Shown: positions 43,888 through 52,998, counted from the first letter of the stretch. The stretch: 64,000 nucleotides of DNA from Sphingobium scionense (GCF_014197035.1 NZ_JACIEU010000002.1:62001-126000); one strand, 5' to 3'. Notes: generated by a model from the sequence alone, not told the origin. Program-made: numbers and translations.

Positions 43888-45183
43888 ATGACCGATTCGA
43901 TCGAATCCGGCGCTGTGACGGACGGGCAGGGGCGCAACCTGCCGCCGCTACAGCTGCATGTGCCCGAGCCGCCGGCGCGGCCCGGCGAGAGCGCGGACTT
44001 CACCCATTTCGACATTCCCGCAGCCGACGCGGCGCCGCGCCCGGACGAGGCGACCCATCCTTCGCAGATGCGCGACTTCGCCTATGGGCTGGTCCGCGTG
44101 CTCGACGAGGATGGCCATGCGGTGGGCGCCTGGGATCCCAAGCTGCCGGCCGACACGCTGCTGCGGATGCTGCGCTACATGGCGCTGACCCGCGCCTTTG
44201 ACGGCCGCATGTTCCGTGCCCAGCGCCAGGGCAAGACCAGCTTCTACATGAAGTCGACCGGCGAGGAGGCGGTGTCGATCGGCGCCGCGCTTGCTTTGTC
44301 GCGCGACGACATGTGTTTTCCCTCCTACCGCCAGCAGGGCATATTGATCGCGCGCGACTGGTCCATCGTCGACATGATGAACCAGATCTATTCGAACAAG
44401 GGCGACCGCATGAAGGGGCGCCAGCTGCCGATTATGTATTCGGCGCGGGAAGCCGGCTTCTTCTCCATCTCCGGCAACCTCACCACCCAATATCCCCAGG
44501 CCGTGGGCTGGGCGATGGCGAGCGCGGCCAAGGGCGACACCCGCATCGCCGCCACCTGGTGCGGCGAGGGCTCGACCGCGGAGGGCGACTTCCATTCGGC
44601 CTGCACCTTCGCCAGCGTCTATCGCGCACCGGTCATCATGAACGTGGTGAACAACCAGTGGGCGATCAGCAGCTTCTCCGGCTTTGCCGGGGCGGAGGCG
44701 ACCACCTTCGCCGCCCGCGCGATCGGCTATGGCATTGCCGGGCTGCGCGTCGATGGCAATGACGTGCTGGCCGTCTATGCCGCCACCCGCTGGGCCGCAG
44801 ACCGCGCCCGCGCCAATGGCGGCCCGACCCTGATCGAGCATTTCACCTATCGCGTCGAAGGGCACAGCACGTCGGACGATCCGACCGCCTATCGCTCGGC
44901 CGAGGAAAGCAGCCAATGGCCGCTCGGCGATCCGATCGCACGGCTCAAGCAGCATTGCATCAATCTCGGCATCTGGGACGAGGAGCGCCACGCCGCGATG
45001 GACCAGCAACTGGCCGAGATGGTCCGCGACGCCGCGCGCGAGGCGGAAAAGAACGGCATATTGGGCCATGGCCTCCACCATCCGATGGAAAGCATGTTCC
45101 AGGACGTGTTCGAGGACATGCCCTGGCACCTTCAGGAACAGCAGCAGCAGATGCTCGACGAATGGAAGGCGGCAGGGCTGTGA
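43888..45183 (+). CDS. bkdA1: Branched-chain 2-oxoacid dehydrogenase E1 component, alpha subunit
   Basis: A 431-residue thiamine-diphosphate-dependent E1 alpha. The TPP-binding stretch runs GEGSTAEGDFHSACTFAS to MNVVNNQWAISS, and the phosphorylation-loop region YRVEGHSTSDDPTAYR is conserved. It decarboxylates the 2-oxoacids from Leu, Ile and Val. AGGAGG precedes ATG 43888 (MTDSIESG). The N-terminal 70-80 residues are an extension typical of the bacterial bkd type. It overlaps the E1 beta start. Confidence 0.95.
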   Translation: MTDSIESGAVTDGQGRNLPPLQLHVPEPPARPGESADFTHFDIPAADAAPRPDEATHPSQMRDFAYGLVRVLDEDGHAVGAWDPKLPADTLLRMLRYMALTRAFDGRMFRAQRQGKTSFYMKSTGEEAVSIGAALALSRDDMCFPSYRQQGILIARDWSIVDMMNQIYSNKGDRMKGRQLPIMYSAREAGFFSISGNLTTQYPQAVGWAMASAAKGDTRIAATWCGEGSTAEGDFHSACTFASVYRAPVIMNVVNNQWAISSFSGFAGAEATTFAARAIGYGIAGLRVDGNDVLAVYAATRWAADRARANGGPTLIEHFTYRVEGHSTSDDPTAYRSAEESSQWPLGDPIARLKQHCINLGIWDEERHAAMDQQLAEMVRDAAREAEKNGILGHGLHHPMESMFQDVFEDMPWHLQEQQQQMLDEWKAAGL

Positions 45184-46241
45184 ACGACATGCGCATGGAA
45201 ACGGTCGCCGCCGGCGGCCAGGACGAGCCCGTCCAGATGAACATGATCCAGGCGATCAACAGCGCGCTGGACGTGATGATGGGCCGCGACCCCGATGTCG
45301 TGGTGATGGGCGAGGATGTCGGCTATTTCGGCGGCGTCTTTCGCGCCACCGCCGGCCTCCAGCAGAAATATGGCAAGAACCGCGTGTTCGATACGCCGAT
45401 CACCGAATGCGGCATCATCGGCGTCGCGGTCGGCATGGGCGCCTATGGCCTGCGGCCGGTGCCGGAGATCCAGTTCGCCGACTATATCTATCCCGCGCTC
45501 GACCAGTTGGTGAGCGAGGCGGCACGGCTGCGCTATCGCTCGGCCGGCGAGTTCATTGCGCCGATGACGGTGCGCTCGCCCTTTGGCGGCGGTATCTTCG
45601 GTGGCCAGACCCACAGCCAGAGCCCGGAAGGCATCTTCACCCATGTGTCCGGGGTCAAGACGGTGATCCCGTCCACTCCTTATGATGCCAAGGGACTGCT
45701 GATCGCGGCGATCGAGGATAATGATCCGACCATCTTCTTCGAACCCAAGCGCATCTATAACGGCCCGTTCGACGGCCATTATGACACGCCGGCCAAGAGC
45801 TGGGCGGGGCATGCCGATGCGCAGGTGCCGCAGGGCTATTATCGCATCGACCTCGGCAAGGCGCGCATCGCCCGGCCTGGCGCGGCGCTGACCATCCTCT
45901 GCTATGGCACGATGGTCCATGTCGTCGAAAATACCGTGGCGAAGCTGGGCATCGATGCCGAGATTGTCGACTTGCGCAGCCTGGTGCCGCTCGACATCGA
46001 TGCGATCGAGGCATCGGTCAAAAAGACCGGCCGCTGCCTGATCGTGCATGAAGCGACGCGGACCAGCGGCTTTGGCGCCGAACTGTCGGCGCTGGTGCAG
46101 GAACGCTGCTTCTACCATCTCGAAGCGCCGATCGAGCGCGTCACCGGCTTCGACACGCCTTATCCGCACAGTCTGGAATGGGCCTATTTCCCAGGCCCCG
46201 TGCGCATCCGCGAAGCCATCAACAAGATCATGAAGGACTGA
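45180..46241 (+). CDS. bkdA2: Branched-chain 2-oxoacid dehydrogenase E1 component, beta subunit
   Basis: A 353-residue E1 beta forming the alpha2beta2 decarboxylase. Landmarks are QAINSALDVMMGRDPDVVVM, GEDVGYFGGVFRATAGLQ, ITECGIIGVAVGMGAYG and LVPLDIDAIEASVKKTGR. The frame can start at GTG 45180, which overlaps the E1 alpha stop as GTGA and implies coupling, or at ATG 45189 (MRMETVAAGG). The two differ by three residues. It is followed after 94 nt by the E2 gene. Confidence 0.95.
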   Translation: MNDMRMETVAAGGQDEPVQMNMIQAINSALDVMMGRDPDVVVMGEDVGYFGGVFRATAGLQQKYGKNRVFDTPITECGIIGVAVGMGAYGLRPVPEIQFADYIYPALDQLVSEAARLRYRSAGEFIAPMTVRSPFGGGIFGGQTHSQSPEGIFTHVSGVKTVIPSTPYDAKGLLIAAIEDNDPTIFFEPKRIYNGPFDGHYDTPAKSWAGHADAQVPQGYYRIDLGKARIARPGAALTILCYGTMVHVVENTVAKLGIDAEIVDLRSLVPLDIDAIEASVKKTGRCLIVHEATRTSGFGAELSALVQERCFYHLEAPIERVTGFDTPYPHSLEWAYFPGPVRIREAINKIMKD

Positions 46242-46335
46242 GGGCTATGGTCGTTACACCTCCCTGTTCCGTTCGTGCCATGCACGACATTTGCCAGATC
46301 ATTCCTACGCCCCTGCACGAACGGGGGAGGATGTA

Positions 46336-47628
46336 ATGGCTCTTTTCACCTTCAAGCTGCCGGACATTGGCGAAGGCATTGCGCAGGCTGAGATTGTCGG
46401 CTGGCACGTCAAGGTCGGCGACTGGGTCGAGGAAGACCAGCCGATCGCCGACATGATGACCGACAAGGCGACGGTCGAGATGGAAAGCCCGGTCGCGGGC
46501 ACCGTCGTCCGCCTGGCCGGTGAGCCGGGCGATCAGGTGTCGATCGGATCGATGCTGGTCGAGATCGAAACGGAAGGCGAGGCGGCCGCCGCACCTGCGT
46601 CGACGGTCGAAACGGTCGAGGCCTCCATTGATGCTCCCCTCCCTTCCAGGGAAGGGTCGGGGGTGGGTGGCGAGCAAAGCGAGCTGCCTGCCGTTGAGCC
46701 AGCAGCACCGGCTTCGCCGGTACCCACCCCTAACCCGGCCCTGGAAGGGAGGAGGACTGATGTTGCCGCCCCCATCCTCGCGTCGCCCGCCGTCCGCGCA
46801 CGTGCCAGGGAACTGGGCATCGACCTCGCCCTGGTGAAGCCCAATGGCGACCATGTCCGCCACGCTGATCTCGATGCCTATCTCCTTTACGGTTCGGGGC
46901 AGGGCTATCGCCCCGCTGGCCGGACGGCACCGCGCGCCGACGAGCAGGTGAAGGTGATCGGCATGCGCCGCCGCATTGCCGAGAATATGGCCGCGTCCAA
47001 GCGTCACATCCCCCACTTCACCTATGTCGAGGAAATCGACGTCACCGCGCTGGAGGAGGCGCGGGCGCAGCTCAACGCCCATCGCGGCGATCGGCCCAAG
47101 CTCACCATGCTGCCGCTGCTGATCGTGGCGATCTGCAGGACGCTGCCCGACTTCCCGATGCTCAATGCCCGCTATGATGACGAGGCCGGCGTGGTGACGC
47201 GCCATGGCGCCGTCCACCTCGGCATGGCGACGCAGACCGACGCAGGGCTGATGGTGCCGGTGATCCGCGACGCGCAGGACAGGAATGTCTGGCAGTTGGC
47301 GACCGAGATCCGCCGCCTCGCCGACGCTGCGCGCAGCGGCAAGGCGACCTCGGCCGAACTGTCGGGTTCCACCCTGACCCTGACCTCGCTCGGCCCGCTG
47401 GGCGGCATCGCCACCACCCCGGTCATCAATCGGCCCGAAGTGGCGATCATCGGCCCCAACCGGGTGATCGAGCGTCCCATGTTCCGGGGTAAGGAGATCG
47501 TCGCGGCCAAGCTGATGAACCTGTCGATCAGTTGCGACCATCGCGTCGTCGACGGCTGGGACGCGGCGAGCTTCGTTCAGGCGGTGCGCAAGCTGCTGGA
47601 AACGCCGGTCCTGCTGTTCGAAGGCTGA
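46336..47628 (+). CDS. bkdB: Branched-chain 2-oxoacid dehydrogenase E2 (dihydrolipoamide acyltransferase)
   Basis: A 430-residue E2. The lipoyl domain is at residues 1-80 with Lys44 in MMTDKATVEME, a linker at about 80-145, the peripheral-subunit-binding domain at about 145-185 (SPAVRARARELGIDLALV), and the acyltransferase domain with His402 in SCDHRVVDGWD. A GGGGGAGG site precedes ATG 46336. Linker residues about 100-141 are encoded by a palindromic repeat that is usually intergenic (46638-46752). No E3 gene follows, so a dihydrolipoamide dehydrogenase from elsewhere must be used. Confidence 0.95.
   Translation: MALFTFKLPDIGEGIAQAEIVGWHVKVGDWVEEDQPIADMMTDKATVEMESPVAGTVVRLAGEPGDQVSIGSMLVEIETEGEAAAAPASTVETVEASIDAPLPSREGSGVGGEQSELPAVEPAAPASPVPTPNPALEGRRTDVAAPILASPAVRARARELGIDLALVKPNGDHVRHADLDAYLLYGSGQGYRPAGRTAPRADEQVKVIGMRRRIAENMAASKRHIPHFTYVEEIDVTALEEARAQLNAHRGDRPKLTMLPLLIVAICRTLPDFPMLNARYDDEAGVVTRHGAVHLGMATQTDAGLMVPVIRDAQDRNVWQLATEIRRLADAARSGKATSAELSGSTLTLTSLGPLGGIATTPVINRPEVAIIGPNRVIERPMFRGKEIVAAKLMNLSISCDHRVVDGWDAASFVQAVRKLLETPVLLFEG
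46638..46752. repeat. Palindromic repeat inserted in frame in the E2 linker
   Basis: CCTCCCTTCCAGGG (46638-46651) and CCCTGGAAGGGAGG (46739-46752) are perfect 14-bp inverted arms. Just inside are GGGGGTGGGT and ACCCACCCCT. The style is that of sphingomonad intergenic repeats, but here it is translated (PLPSREGSGVGGEQSELP and onward) without breaking the frame. Confidence 0.75.
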
Positions 47629-47636
47629 GCATGATG

Positions 47637-47664
47637 GGGCCGGGCGGATTGCCGCCTGGCCCTA
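47637..47664. terminator. Possible bidirectional hairpin between E2 and the methyltransferase gene
   Basis: GGGCCGGGCGG and CCGCCTGGCCC pair with one mismatch around a 3-4-nt loop, between two convergent stops. Only a short T-stretch follows. Confidence 0.45.
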
Positions 47665-48405
47665 TTTCGTCAGGACGACGATCGCCCCGCGCCGCAGGTC
47701 GGGGCGGAAGATCAGCCGCAATATCCGGCCGACCCGCCGCCAGTAGCGCTGGCTCAGGCGCTGGCGCAGATAGCGATTATCCTCGTAGAACAGGTGATGG
47801 AGATATTGCGGCAGCGGCAGCACACGATATTGGGTGAAGCCCGCCTCACGTCCCCGTGCGATGATCAGGTGCGGCGGCATGTCACGTTCGGTGACGCCAT
47901 AAAGCCGCATCGCCTCGATCGAATCGGGATGGGTCGCATGGCCTTCGCCTGGTTCATGGGTAATCAGCAGGCCGCCGGGCTTCAACGCCGCCCAGGCTGC
48001 CCGGATCGCCAACGCCTCATCCTCGGCATGATGCAATGAATCGAAGAAGATCGCGGCGTCGAACTGGCCGTGGTCGCCAATCTGCTCGAAATCGCCGCAG
48101 ACGAAATCCAGCCGATCGTCCAGCCCGTGGCGCGCGGCATTTTCCCGCGCCAGATCGATCATGTCGGGCGCGATATCCTGCCCGGTGACGCGATAGCCAT
48201 GCTTGGCCAGGAAGATACTGGTCCAGCCGCCGCCACAGCCCAGGTCGAGGATGCGGGCAGGGGCCGGCGGCAAGAGGGACATGACATAGCCGATGGAGGC
48301 GAGGTTCAGGCCGCATTGCGGATCGGAAAAGGGCTTTTCCAGTGAATGCTGGCGGCCAATGTCGCCGGTATTGGCGAGATAGGCGAGTTCCCCTTTTTTG
48401 GGCAC
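47662..48405 (-). CDS. Class I SAM-dependent methyltransferase
   Basis: A 247-residue methyltransferase with the AdoMet-binding motif ILDLGCGGGWTSIFLA (about residues 51-66), acidic motif II VTGQDIAPDM, and FDAAIFFDSLHHAEDEALAI as motif IV. The C-terminal half carries RYWRRVGRILRLIFRPD, a basic segment that may contact a membrane or nucleic acid. The family resembles methyltransferase-11/25 proteins. The substrate is unknown. It converges with the bkd operon and probably is its own unit. Confidence 0.85.
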   Translation of the reverse strand: MPKKGELAYLANTGDIGRQHSLEKPFSDPQCGLNLASIGYVMSLLPPAPARILDLGCGGGWTSIFLAKHGYRVTGQDIAPDMIDLARENAARHGLDDRLDFVCGDFEQIGDHGQFDAAIFFDSLHHAEDEALAIRAAWAALKPGGLLITHEPGEGHATHPDSIEAMRLYGVTERDMPPHLIIARGREAGFTQYRVLPLPQYLHHLFYEDNRYLRQRLSQRYWRRVGRILRLIFRPDLRRGAIVVLTK

Positions 48406-48477
48406 GATGATGTCTCCGTTCCTCCCCGTCTCTATGGGGATGCACAGAGCAACTCAAGCCTTTGCCGAATCAGGGGG

Positions 48478-48954
48478 TTAGCGAGCTAACAGGCGATAGC
48501 TCAGCCGGCCGCTTTCGCCCGGCGGGATTTCGTTCGCCAGTAGCCAGCGTATATGGGTGATGTCGGACGCGATCGCGCGGCGCGTGCCGCCCAGCGGTGT
48601 CGGCAGCCAGAGCTGGTCGATCCGGCCCCAATGCTCGCCGCCATCGATCGAGACCTGCATGGTCGGATCGGACAAGTCGAGCGTGGTGCCGCGGGGCACC
48701 GCCCGGACCAGGCTATAGCCGCGAACTGGCCGTTGGCCGGTGTTGCGCCAGTCGACGATGAAGATCAGTTGATCGCCGGGCTGGCGGCGATCGGGACTGG
48801 CAACGATACGTCGGGCGCGGCCGTTGAGATCGGTCTGTATCCGCTCCACGAACATGCGGCTGTCCAACTGCATGTCCGGATGCTGGGCCAGCACCGCAGA
48901 TGGTGCCACCAGCCCCGTCAGCAGGCATGCCCATGCCAGGCGCCCCAATGCCAT
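48478..48954 (-). CDS. Exported protein with DUF11-like repeat domain
   Basis: A 158-residue protein with signal peptide MALGRLAWACLLTGLVAPSAVLA and one beta-sandwich domain. GDQLIFIVDWRNTGQRPVRG and YSLVRAVPRGTTLDLSDP are the usual pattern of DUF11/conserved-repeat domains found in surface proteins. The role is unknown. It is 72 nt downstream of the methyltransferase start on the same strand, so a common transcript is possible. Confidence 0.65.
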   Translation of the reverse strand: MALGRLAWACLLTGLVAPSAVLAQHPDMQLDSRMFVERIQTDLNGRARRIVASPDRRQPGDQLIFIVDWRNTGQRPVRGYSLVRAVPRGTTLDLSDPTMQVSIDGGEHWGRIDQLWLPTPLGGTRRAIASDITHIRWLLANEIPPGESGRLSYRLLAR

Positions 48955-49118
48955 GCGATATCCCCCTTATCGTCAGTGACGTTATCTTGACTGGCATCGC
49001 CGAATATTTGGTTAAGCTGCCATTTGCCGTCTCTTGTGGCATGTCGGTCGATGTCATTTGACCCGTCTGGGCCTCGGGTGCAGAGCAGCAAGGCGAATGC
49101 ACAGGGGATGGACAGGGC

Positions 49119-50273
49119 GTGATCACCAACGAGGAACTGGAAGTTAATCGGCGGCGCGACCGGTTGCTGGCCTCGATTGCCCTGTCTTCTGGGATCGGCC
49201 TGTTGCTGGCCTTGCCCTTCGCCTTGCGGGCCGGCGCCGAATTCTTCCTGCCGCTCACTGCTGCGCTGGTGATTGCGATCGCGCTGGTGCCGCTGCTCGA
49301 ATGGCTGGAACGGCGCGGCCTGCCTTCGGGCCTGTCGGCGCTGCTGGCAGTGGTCGCCTTCTTGAGTGTCGCCAATATTGCGCTGGTGCTGATCGTGGTG
49401 CCGGCGACCGACTGGTTCCGGATGCTGCCCCAGCGTTTGCCGAAAATTCAGGCGACGTTGGCGCCGCTGATCGATTTCTATTCGCAGGCGCAGCGGTTCG
49501 TCGATGAAACCGTCCAGATGCTCGCTGCAGGCCCGGCATCGGTCGCGCATCGGGCCGCGGTGGAAACCCCCGATTCGCTGCTGCAGTTCGCTGCGGCCTC
49601 GGCCCCTTCGGCGATCATCCAGATGGTGTTCGCCCTGCTCATCATCTATTTCTTCCTGGCCGGCTGGACCCGGCTGCGGCGGCGCACGATCAACAGCCGG
49701 GGCAGTTTCGACGGCGCGATGGCGGTCGCGCGGGTGATCCAGAATGTCGTGGACGCGACCTCCGCTTATGTGATGACCATCGCCACCATCAACCTGTGCC
49801 TGGGGCTGGCCGTGGCGCTGTCGCTCTGGCTGATCGGCATGCCATCGCCCTGGATGTGGGGCGGCATCGTCGCACTGCTCAACTTCATCCCCTATTTCGG
49901 GCCGATGCTGGCGGCGTTGCTGCTGGCGCTAGGCGGGCTGATGGTGTTCGACGATGTCTGGACGGCGCTGCTGCCGGCCTTTCTGCAGATCGGCTTCCAT
50001 CTGGTGGAGGCTAATGTCATCACCCCGACAATCCTCGGCCGACGGCTGACGATGAACCCGCTGCTGATTCTCGTCTCGCTGACCTTCTGGGGCTGGGTAT
50101 GGGGCACGCCTGGTGCCTTGTTGGGGGTTCCGCTGCTCATCATCGTGCAGACCGTGGTGGCCGCCGCCGGCACCCCGGATATCGCCGGTTTCCTGTTCGA
50201 ACAGGGGACGTTGACGGTCAGCCGCCGCAAAGAAAATGCAACAAGTGACGAAACTGAGGGCGAGGGCGGTTGA
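49119..50273 (+). CDS. AI-2E family transporter
   Basis: A 384-residue membrane protein of the AI-2E exporter (TqsA/PerM) family. The helices at the start (GIGLLLALPFALRAG, FFLPLTAALVIAIALVPLLEW), a soluble loop at about 95-145 and the conserved C-terminal block (ALLNFIPYFGPMLAALLLAL, EANVITPTILGRRLTMNPLLI, GTPGALLGVPLL) identify it. Members export diverse compounds or ions; the substrate here is unknown. The start is GTG 49119, with AGGGGATGGACAGGGC before it. Two tRNA-Asp genes follow. Confidence 0.9.
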   Translation: MITNEELEVNRRRDRLLASIALSSGIGLLLALPFALRAGAEFFLPLTAALVIAIALVPLLEWLERRGLPSGLSALLAVVAFLSVANIALVLIVVPATDWFRMLPQRLPKIQATLAPLIDFYSQAQRFVDETVQMLAAGPASVAHRAAVETPDSLLQFAAASAPSAIIQMVFALLIIYFFLAGWTRLRRRTINSRGSFDGAMAVARVIQNVVDATSAYVMTIATINLCLGLAVALSLWLIGMPSPWMWGGIVALLNFIPYFGPMLAALLLALGGLMVFDDVWTALLPAFLQIGFHLVEANVITPTILGRRLTMNPLLILVSLTFWGWVWGTPGALLGVPLLIIVQTVVAAAGTPDIAGFLFEQGTLTVSRRKENATSDETEGEGG

Positions 50274-50314
50274 CAGCTTGGCCGGACCCGCATAGACGGC
50301 CGCCCACACCAAAC

Positions 50315-50391
<77 letters not shown>

Positions 50392-50471
50392 CTTTCCTTG
50401 ACCGGAAAGTCGGAAGGTAAACAGATTTGCATCGTCTGATGGCCCAGTGCCATAATAGGATGCCGCCCTGC

Positions 50472-50548
<77 letters not shown>

Positions 50549-50648
50549 CTTCATTCCCGAAGTGATCCGATCGCCAGGCGATCCTTTTCCCCATAGCGAT
50601 ACAGGCCAGCGGGCCGACACCAACGGCATCGGCCCGTGACGATTCGTT

Positions 50649-51380
50649 TCAGAGATGCTCGCCGGTCACATGCGGCGGCAGCGGTTCGTTGGCGAGCCAG
50701 CGATAGACGCCGCCGGCGGCCAGCGCGCCGATGACCGGCGCCACCCAGAACAACCAGAGCTGATGCAGCGCCAGCCCGCCCACCAGCAGCGCGGGGCCGG
50801 TGCTGCGCGCCGGATTGACCGATGTGTTGGTGACCGGGATGCTGATGAGGTGGATCAAGGTCAGCGCGAGGCCGATGGCGATCGGCGCGAATCCGGCTGG
50901 CGCGCGTCTGTCGGTCGCGCCCAGGATGACGCTCAGGAAGCCGAAGGTCAGCACCACTTCGATCGCCAGCCCGGACGACAGTGCATAGCCACCCGGCGAA
51001 TGCGGGCCATAGCCATTGACCGCCAGGCCATTGGGCGCCAGCTCATAGCCCGGCTGGCCACTGGCGATGAACAGCAGCAGGGCGGCAGCGATCACCGCGC
51101 CCACCAGTTGCACGACGATATAGGGGGCGATGTCCCGGGCCGGGAAGCGGCCGCCGGCCCACAGGCCGATCGTCACCGCCGGATTGAGGTGGCAGCCCGA
51201 AATATGGCCTATCGAAAAGGCCATGGTCAGCACCGTGAGCCCGAAGGCCAGGGCCACGCCCAGCAGGCCGATGCCGACATCGGGAAAGGCGGCGGCCAGC
51301 ACGGCGCTGCCGCACCCGCCGAACACCAGCCAGAATGTGCCGAAACATTCGGCAAACAACCGTTTGCTCAATGGAACCAT
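50649..51380 (-). CDS. aqpZ: Aquaporin Z
   Basis: A 243-residue water channel with six predicted helices and two NPA loops: HLNPAVT (Asn66) and SVNPARS. GGAGGAGCAG before ATG 51380 ([20 protein letters not shown]) fixes the start; the open frame further upstream is not used. AqpZ lets water cross the inner membrane during osmotic change. It is downstream of nothing obvious and stands alone on the minus strand. Confidence 0.94.
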   Translation of the reverse strand: MVPLSKRLFAECFGTFWLVFGGCGSAVLAAAFPDVGIGLLGVALAFGLTVLTMAFSIGHISGCHLNPAVTIGLWAGGRFPARDIAPYIVVQLVGAVIAAALLLFIASGQPGYELAPNGLAVNGYGPHSPGGYALSSGLAIEVVLTFGFLSVILGATDRRAPAGFAPIAIGLALTLIHLISIPVTNTSVNPARSTGPALLVGGLALHQLWLFWVAPVIGALAAGGVYRWLANEPLPPHVTGEHL

Positions 51381-51552
51381 CTGCTCCTCCTGTTGCACTA
51401 TGCGCCTGCCACCGGACATGGTTTTGGACCGGTGCGGGGTGGCGCCGCCCGGAGAATGCAGGATGCTGTCAGGGGGCGGTCCGCGGCATGGGCGGCCGAT
51501 GCTGGTGACTGGCGCATGGACATGCCGTTGCCCCCGTTTCCGGCGAGCCTCC

Positions 51553-51576
51553 CGCATCGCGTTAAGCCGCGATGCG
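51553..51576. other. Short perfect hairpin in the aqpZ upstream region
   Basis: CGCATCGCG (51553-51561) pairs with CGCGATGCG (51568-51576) around TTAAGC. It lies in a 256-nt gap between aqpZ and the DUF2842 gene, with no T-run. It may be an operator or an attenuator; function unknown. Confidence 0.35.
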
Positions 51577-51636
51577 TCCGTTACGGTCGCCTAACAGTCA
51601 GGGATAAGGCGAAAAGCCATGGGCTGGGCATCGGGA

Positions 51637-51879
51637 TTAACCCTGACGCCACCGCCCCGTTTCCATCCAGGCGAGCAGCCGCCGTAGCGGCAGGATCCAG
51701 ATCCAGATAAGGCCCAGGACAATATAGACCGGCACCTGGCCCCACATCGGCAATTGGCCGATCAGCGGCGACAGGCTGCCGACCAGCACTGCCCAGGCCA
51801 GGATCAGCCCCAGGATCGCGAACATGCCGGCCGGCTTGCGCCAGCTGGGCTGGTGATAATGGCGCGGGTCGATGCTCAT
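51637..51879 (-). CDS. DUF2842 family small membrane protein
   Basis: An 80-residue protein with two hydrophobic helices (FAILGLILAWAVLVGSLSPL and QVPVYIVLGLIWIWILPL) and the ending LLAWMETGRWR, which is the recognisable hallmark of DUF2842, an alphaproteobacterial family of unknown function. It lies 4 nt after the cyclo-ligase stop, so it is the last gene of that unit. Confidence 0.8.
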   Translation of the reverse strand: MSIDPRHYHQPSWRKPAGMFAILGLILAWAVLVGSLSPLIGQLPMWGQVPVYIVLGLIWIWILPLRRLLAWMETGRWRQG

Positions 51880-51883
51880 GGGT

Positions 51884-52465
51884 TCAGTTTGCCTCGATCA
51901 GGGCCGATTCGGTCAGAATCATGTCGAGCGGCAGATCCCAGGGGTCGGCCGGTACATCATCCAGTTCCTGCACCGACCAGGCAAGTCCGACGCGCAAGGC
52001 ATCGGGATGGCGGGCAAAGGCGCGGTCATAATAGCCGCCGCCCTGGCCCAGCCGGTTCATCGCCCGATCAAAGCCCAGCAGCGGTGCGATGATGACATCG
52101 GGCGCCACCGCGCCGCCCGAAGGTTCGGGATGGCTGGTGCCGAACAGGCCGGGGAACAGTTGATCCTCCGGCCGCCAGAGCAGGAAATCCATGCTGCCGA
52201 GCCGATCTAGCACGCGGGGAAGCGCGACCTGCTTGCCCATCACGCCCAACTGCGCGGCCAGCCGTTGTGCCGGCGCCTCGTCATCCAGCGCCATGTAGAG
52301 CGCGACCACCTGCGCGTCGGCGATGCGCCGGGCAAGCGGGGAGGGGACGGCCTTGAACGCCAGCCTGTGGGTCAGCGCGTCGAGCGAGGCGACGAAGTTG
52401 CGGCGCCGCTGCCGCGCGATCGCGCGCAGGGTCGACTTGTCGGCGGCATCACTGTCGTCGGGCAT
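51884..52465 (-). CDS. fau: 5-formyltetrahydrofolate cyclo-ligase
   Basis: A 193-residue enzyme that converts 5-formyl-THF to 5,10-methenyl-THF with ATP. The family motif GFDRAMNRLGQGGGYYDRAF lies near the C-terminus, and DVIIAPLLGFD precedes it. The gene lies downstream of the zapA gene with a probable 6S RNA between them, a conserved arrangement in proteobacteria (ygfA/ssrS). Confidence 0.94.
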   Translation of the reverse strand: MPDDSDAADKSTLRAIARQRRRNFVASLDALTHRLAFKAVPSPLARRIADAQVVALYMALDDEAPAQRLAAQLGVMGKQVALPRVLDRLGSMDFLLWRPEDQLFPGLFGTSHPEPSGGAVAPDVIIAPLLGFDRAMNRLGQGGGYYDRAFARHPDALRVGLAWSVQELDDVPADPWDLPLDMILTESALIEAN

Positions 52466-52499
52466 GGGGTGCCTTTGCTGGTAGGAAAGGGGGTGACGG

Positions 52500-52646
52500 G
52501 ACCGCCTTGGCCGTTTGCTGGAATATCCTCTGACGCCTCAACGTCAGGTGGGGACCATGTAGATCGGGCCGGAACCCGCCCAGGGACAGCCCCCTTGGAT
52601 GTGATTATCGCCTCAGGGATGTTCGCTAAAGCTCGCACCAGGCAGT
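52500..52646 (-). ncRNA. ssrS: Probable 6S RNA
   Basis: The gap between zapA and the cyclo-ligase gene holds sequence with the expected rod-like folding. On the minus strand CCTGG (52642-52638) can pair with CCAAGG (52510-52505), and GCGAACATCC with GGATATTCC. A terminal hairpin CTGACG/CGTCAG (52530-52546) and GGGACAGCCCC-type stems fill the middle. The location between zapA and fau is the standard one for 6S RNA, which binds sigma-70 RNA polymerase in stationary phase. The ends are approximate. Confidence 0.6.
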
Positions 52647-52662
52647 GCCCGTCTCCATCAAT

Positions 52663-52998
52663 CTAGGCGCCTGCAGCCCGGGCGGCAAGGGCTTCGCTCA
52701 GCTTTTCTACGCGCGCGGCCAATGCCTCGACCGCACGGGTCGCCGGTTCGTCATCCGTGTCCAGCGCCAATCGCTCCTGGCGCCCCGCCGCCGCCCGCTT
52801 CAACTCGTTGAGTTCATCGGCCATGAACAGTGCCGCGAACAGCAAGGTGCGCACTTCGGTCAGGCCCGGCGTGCTGCGCTGCGCCTGATAGGCCTTGTCC
52901 TCGATGATCTGGGCGAGATGGGCCATATGGTCCTCCTCGCCATCGCGGCAGCGCAGTTGATAGGGGCGTCCGGCGATCTGCAGCATGATTTCAGCCAT
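52663..52998 (-). CDS. zapA: Cell division protein ZapA
   Basis: A 111-residue ZapA. The N-terminal domain (IAGRPYQLRCRDGEEDHMAHL) and helix (LLFAALFMADELNELKR) match the family, and the C-terminal part is a coiled coil (AVEALAARVEKLSEALAARA). It bundles FtsZ filaments at the septum. Its ATG overlaps the stop of the upstream small gene by 8 nt (ATGGCTGA), so the two are co-translated. Confidence 0.92.
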   Translation of the reverse strand: MAEIMLQIAGRPYQLRCRDGEEDHMAHLAQIIEDKAYQAQRSTPGLTEVRTLLFAALFMADELNELKRAAAGRQERLALDTDDEPATRAVEALAARVEKLSEALAARAAGA

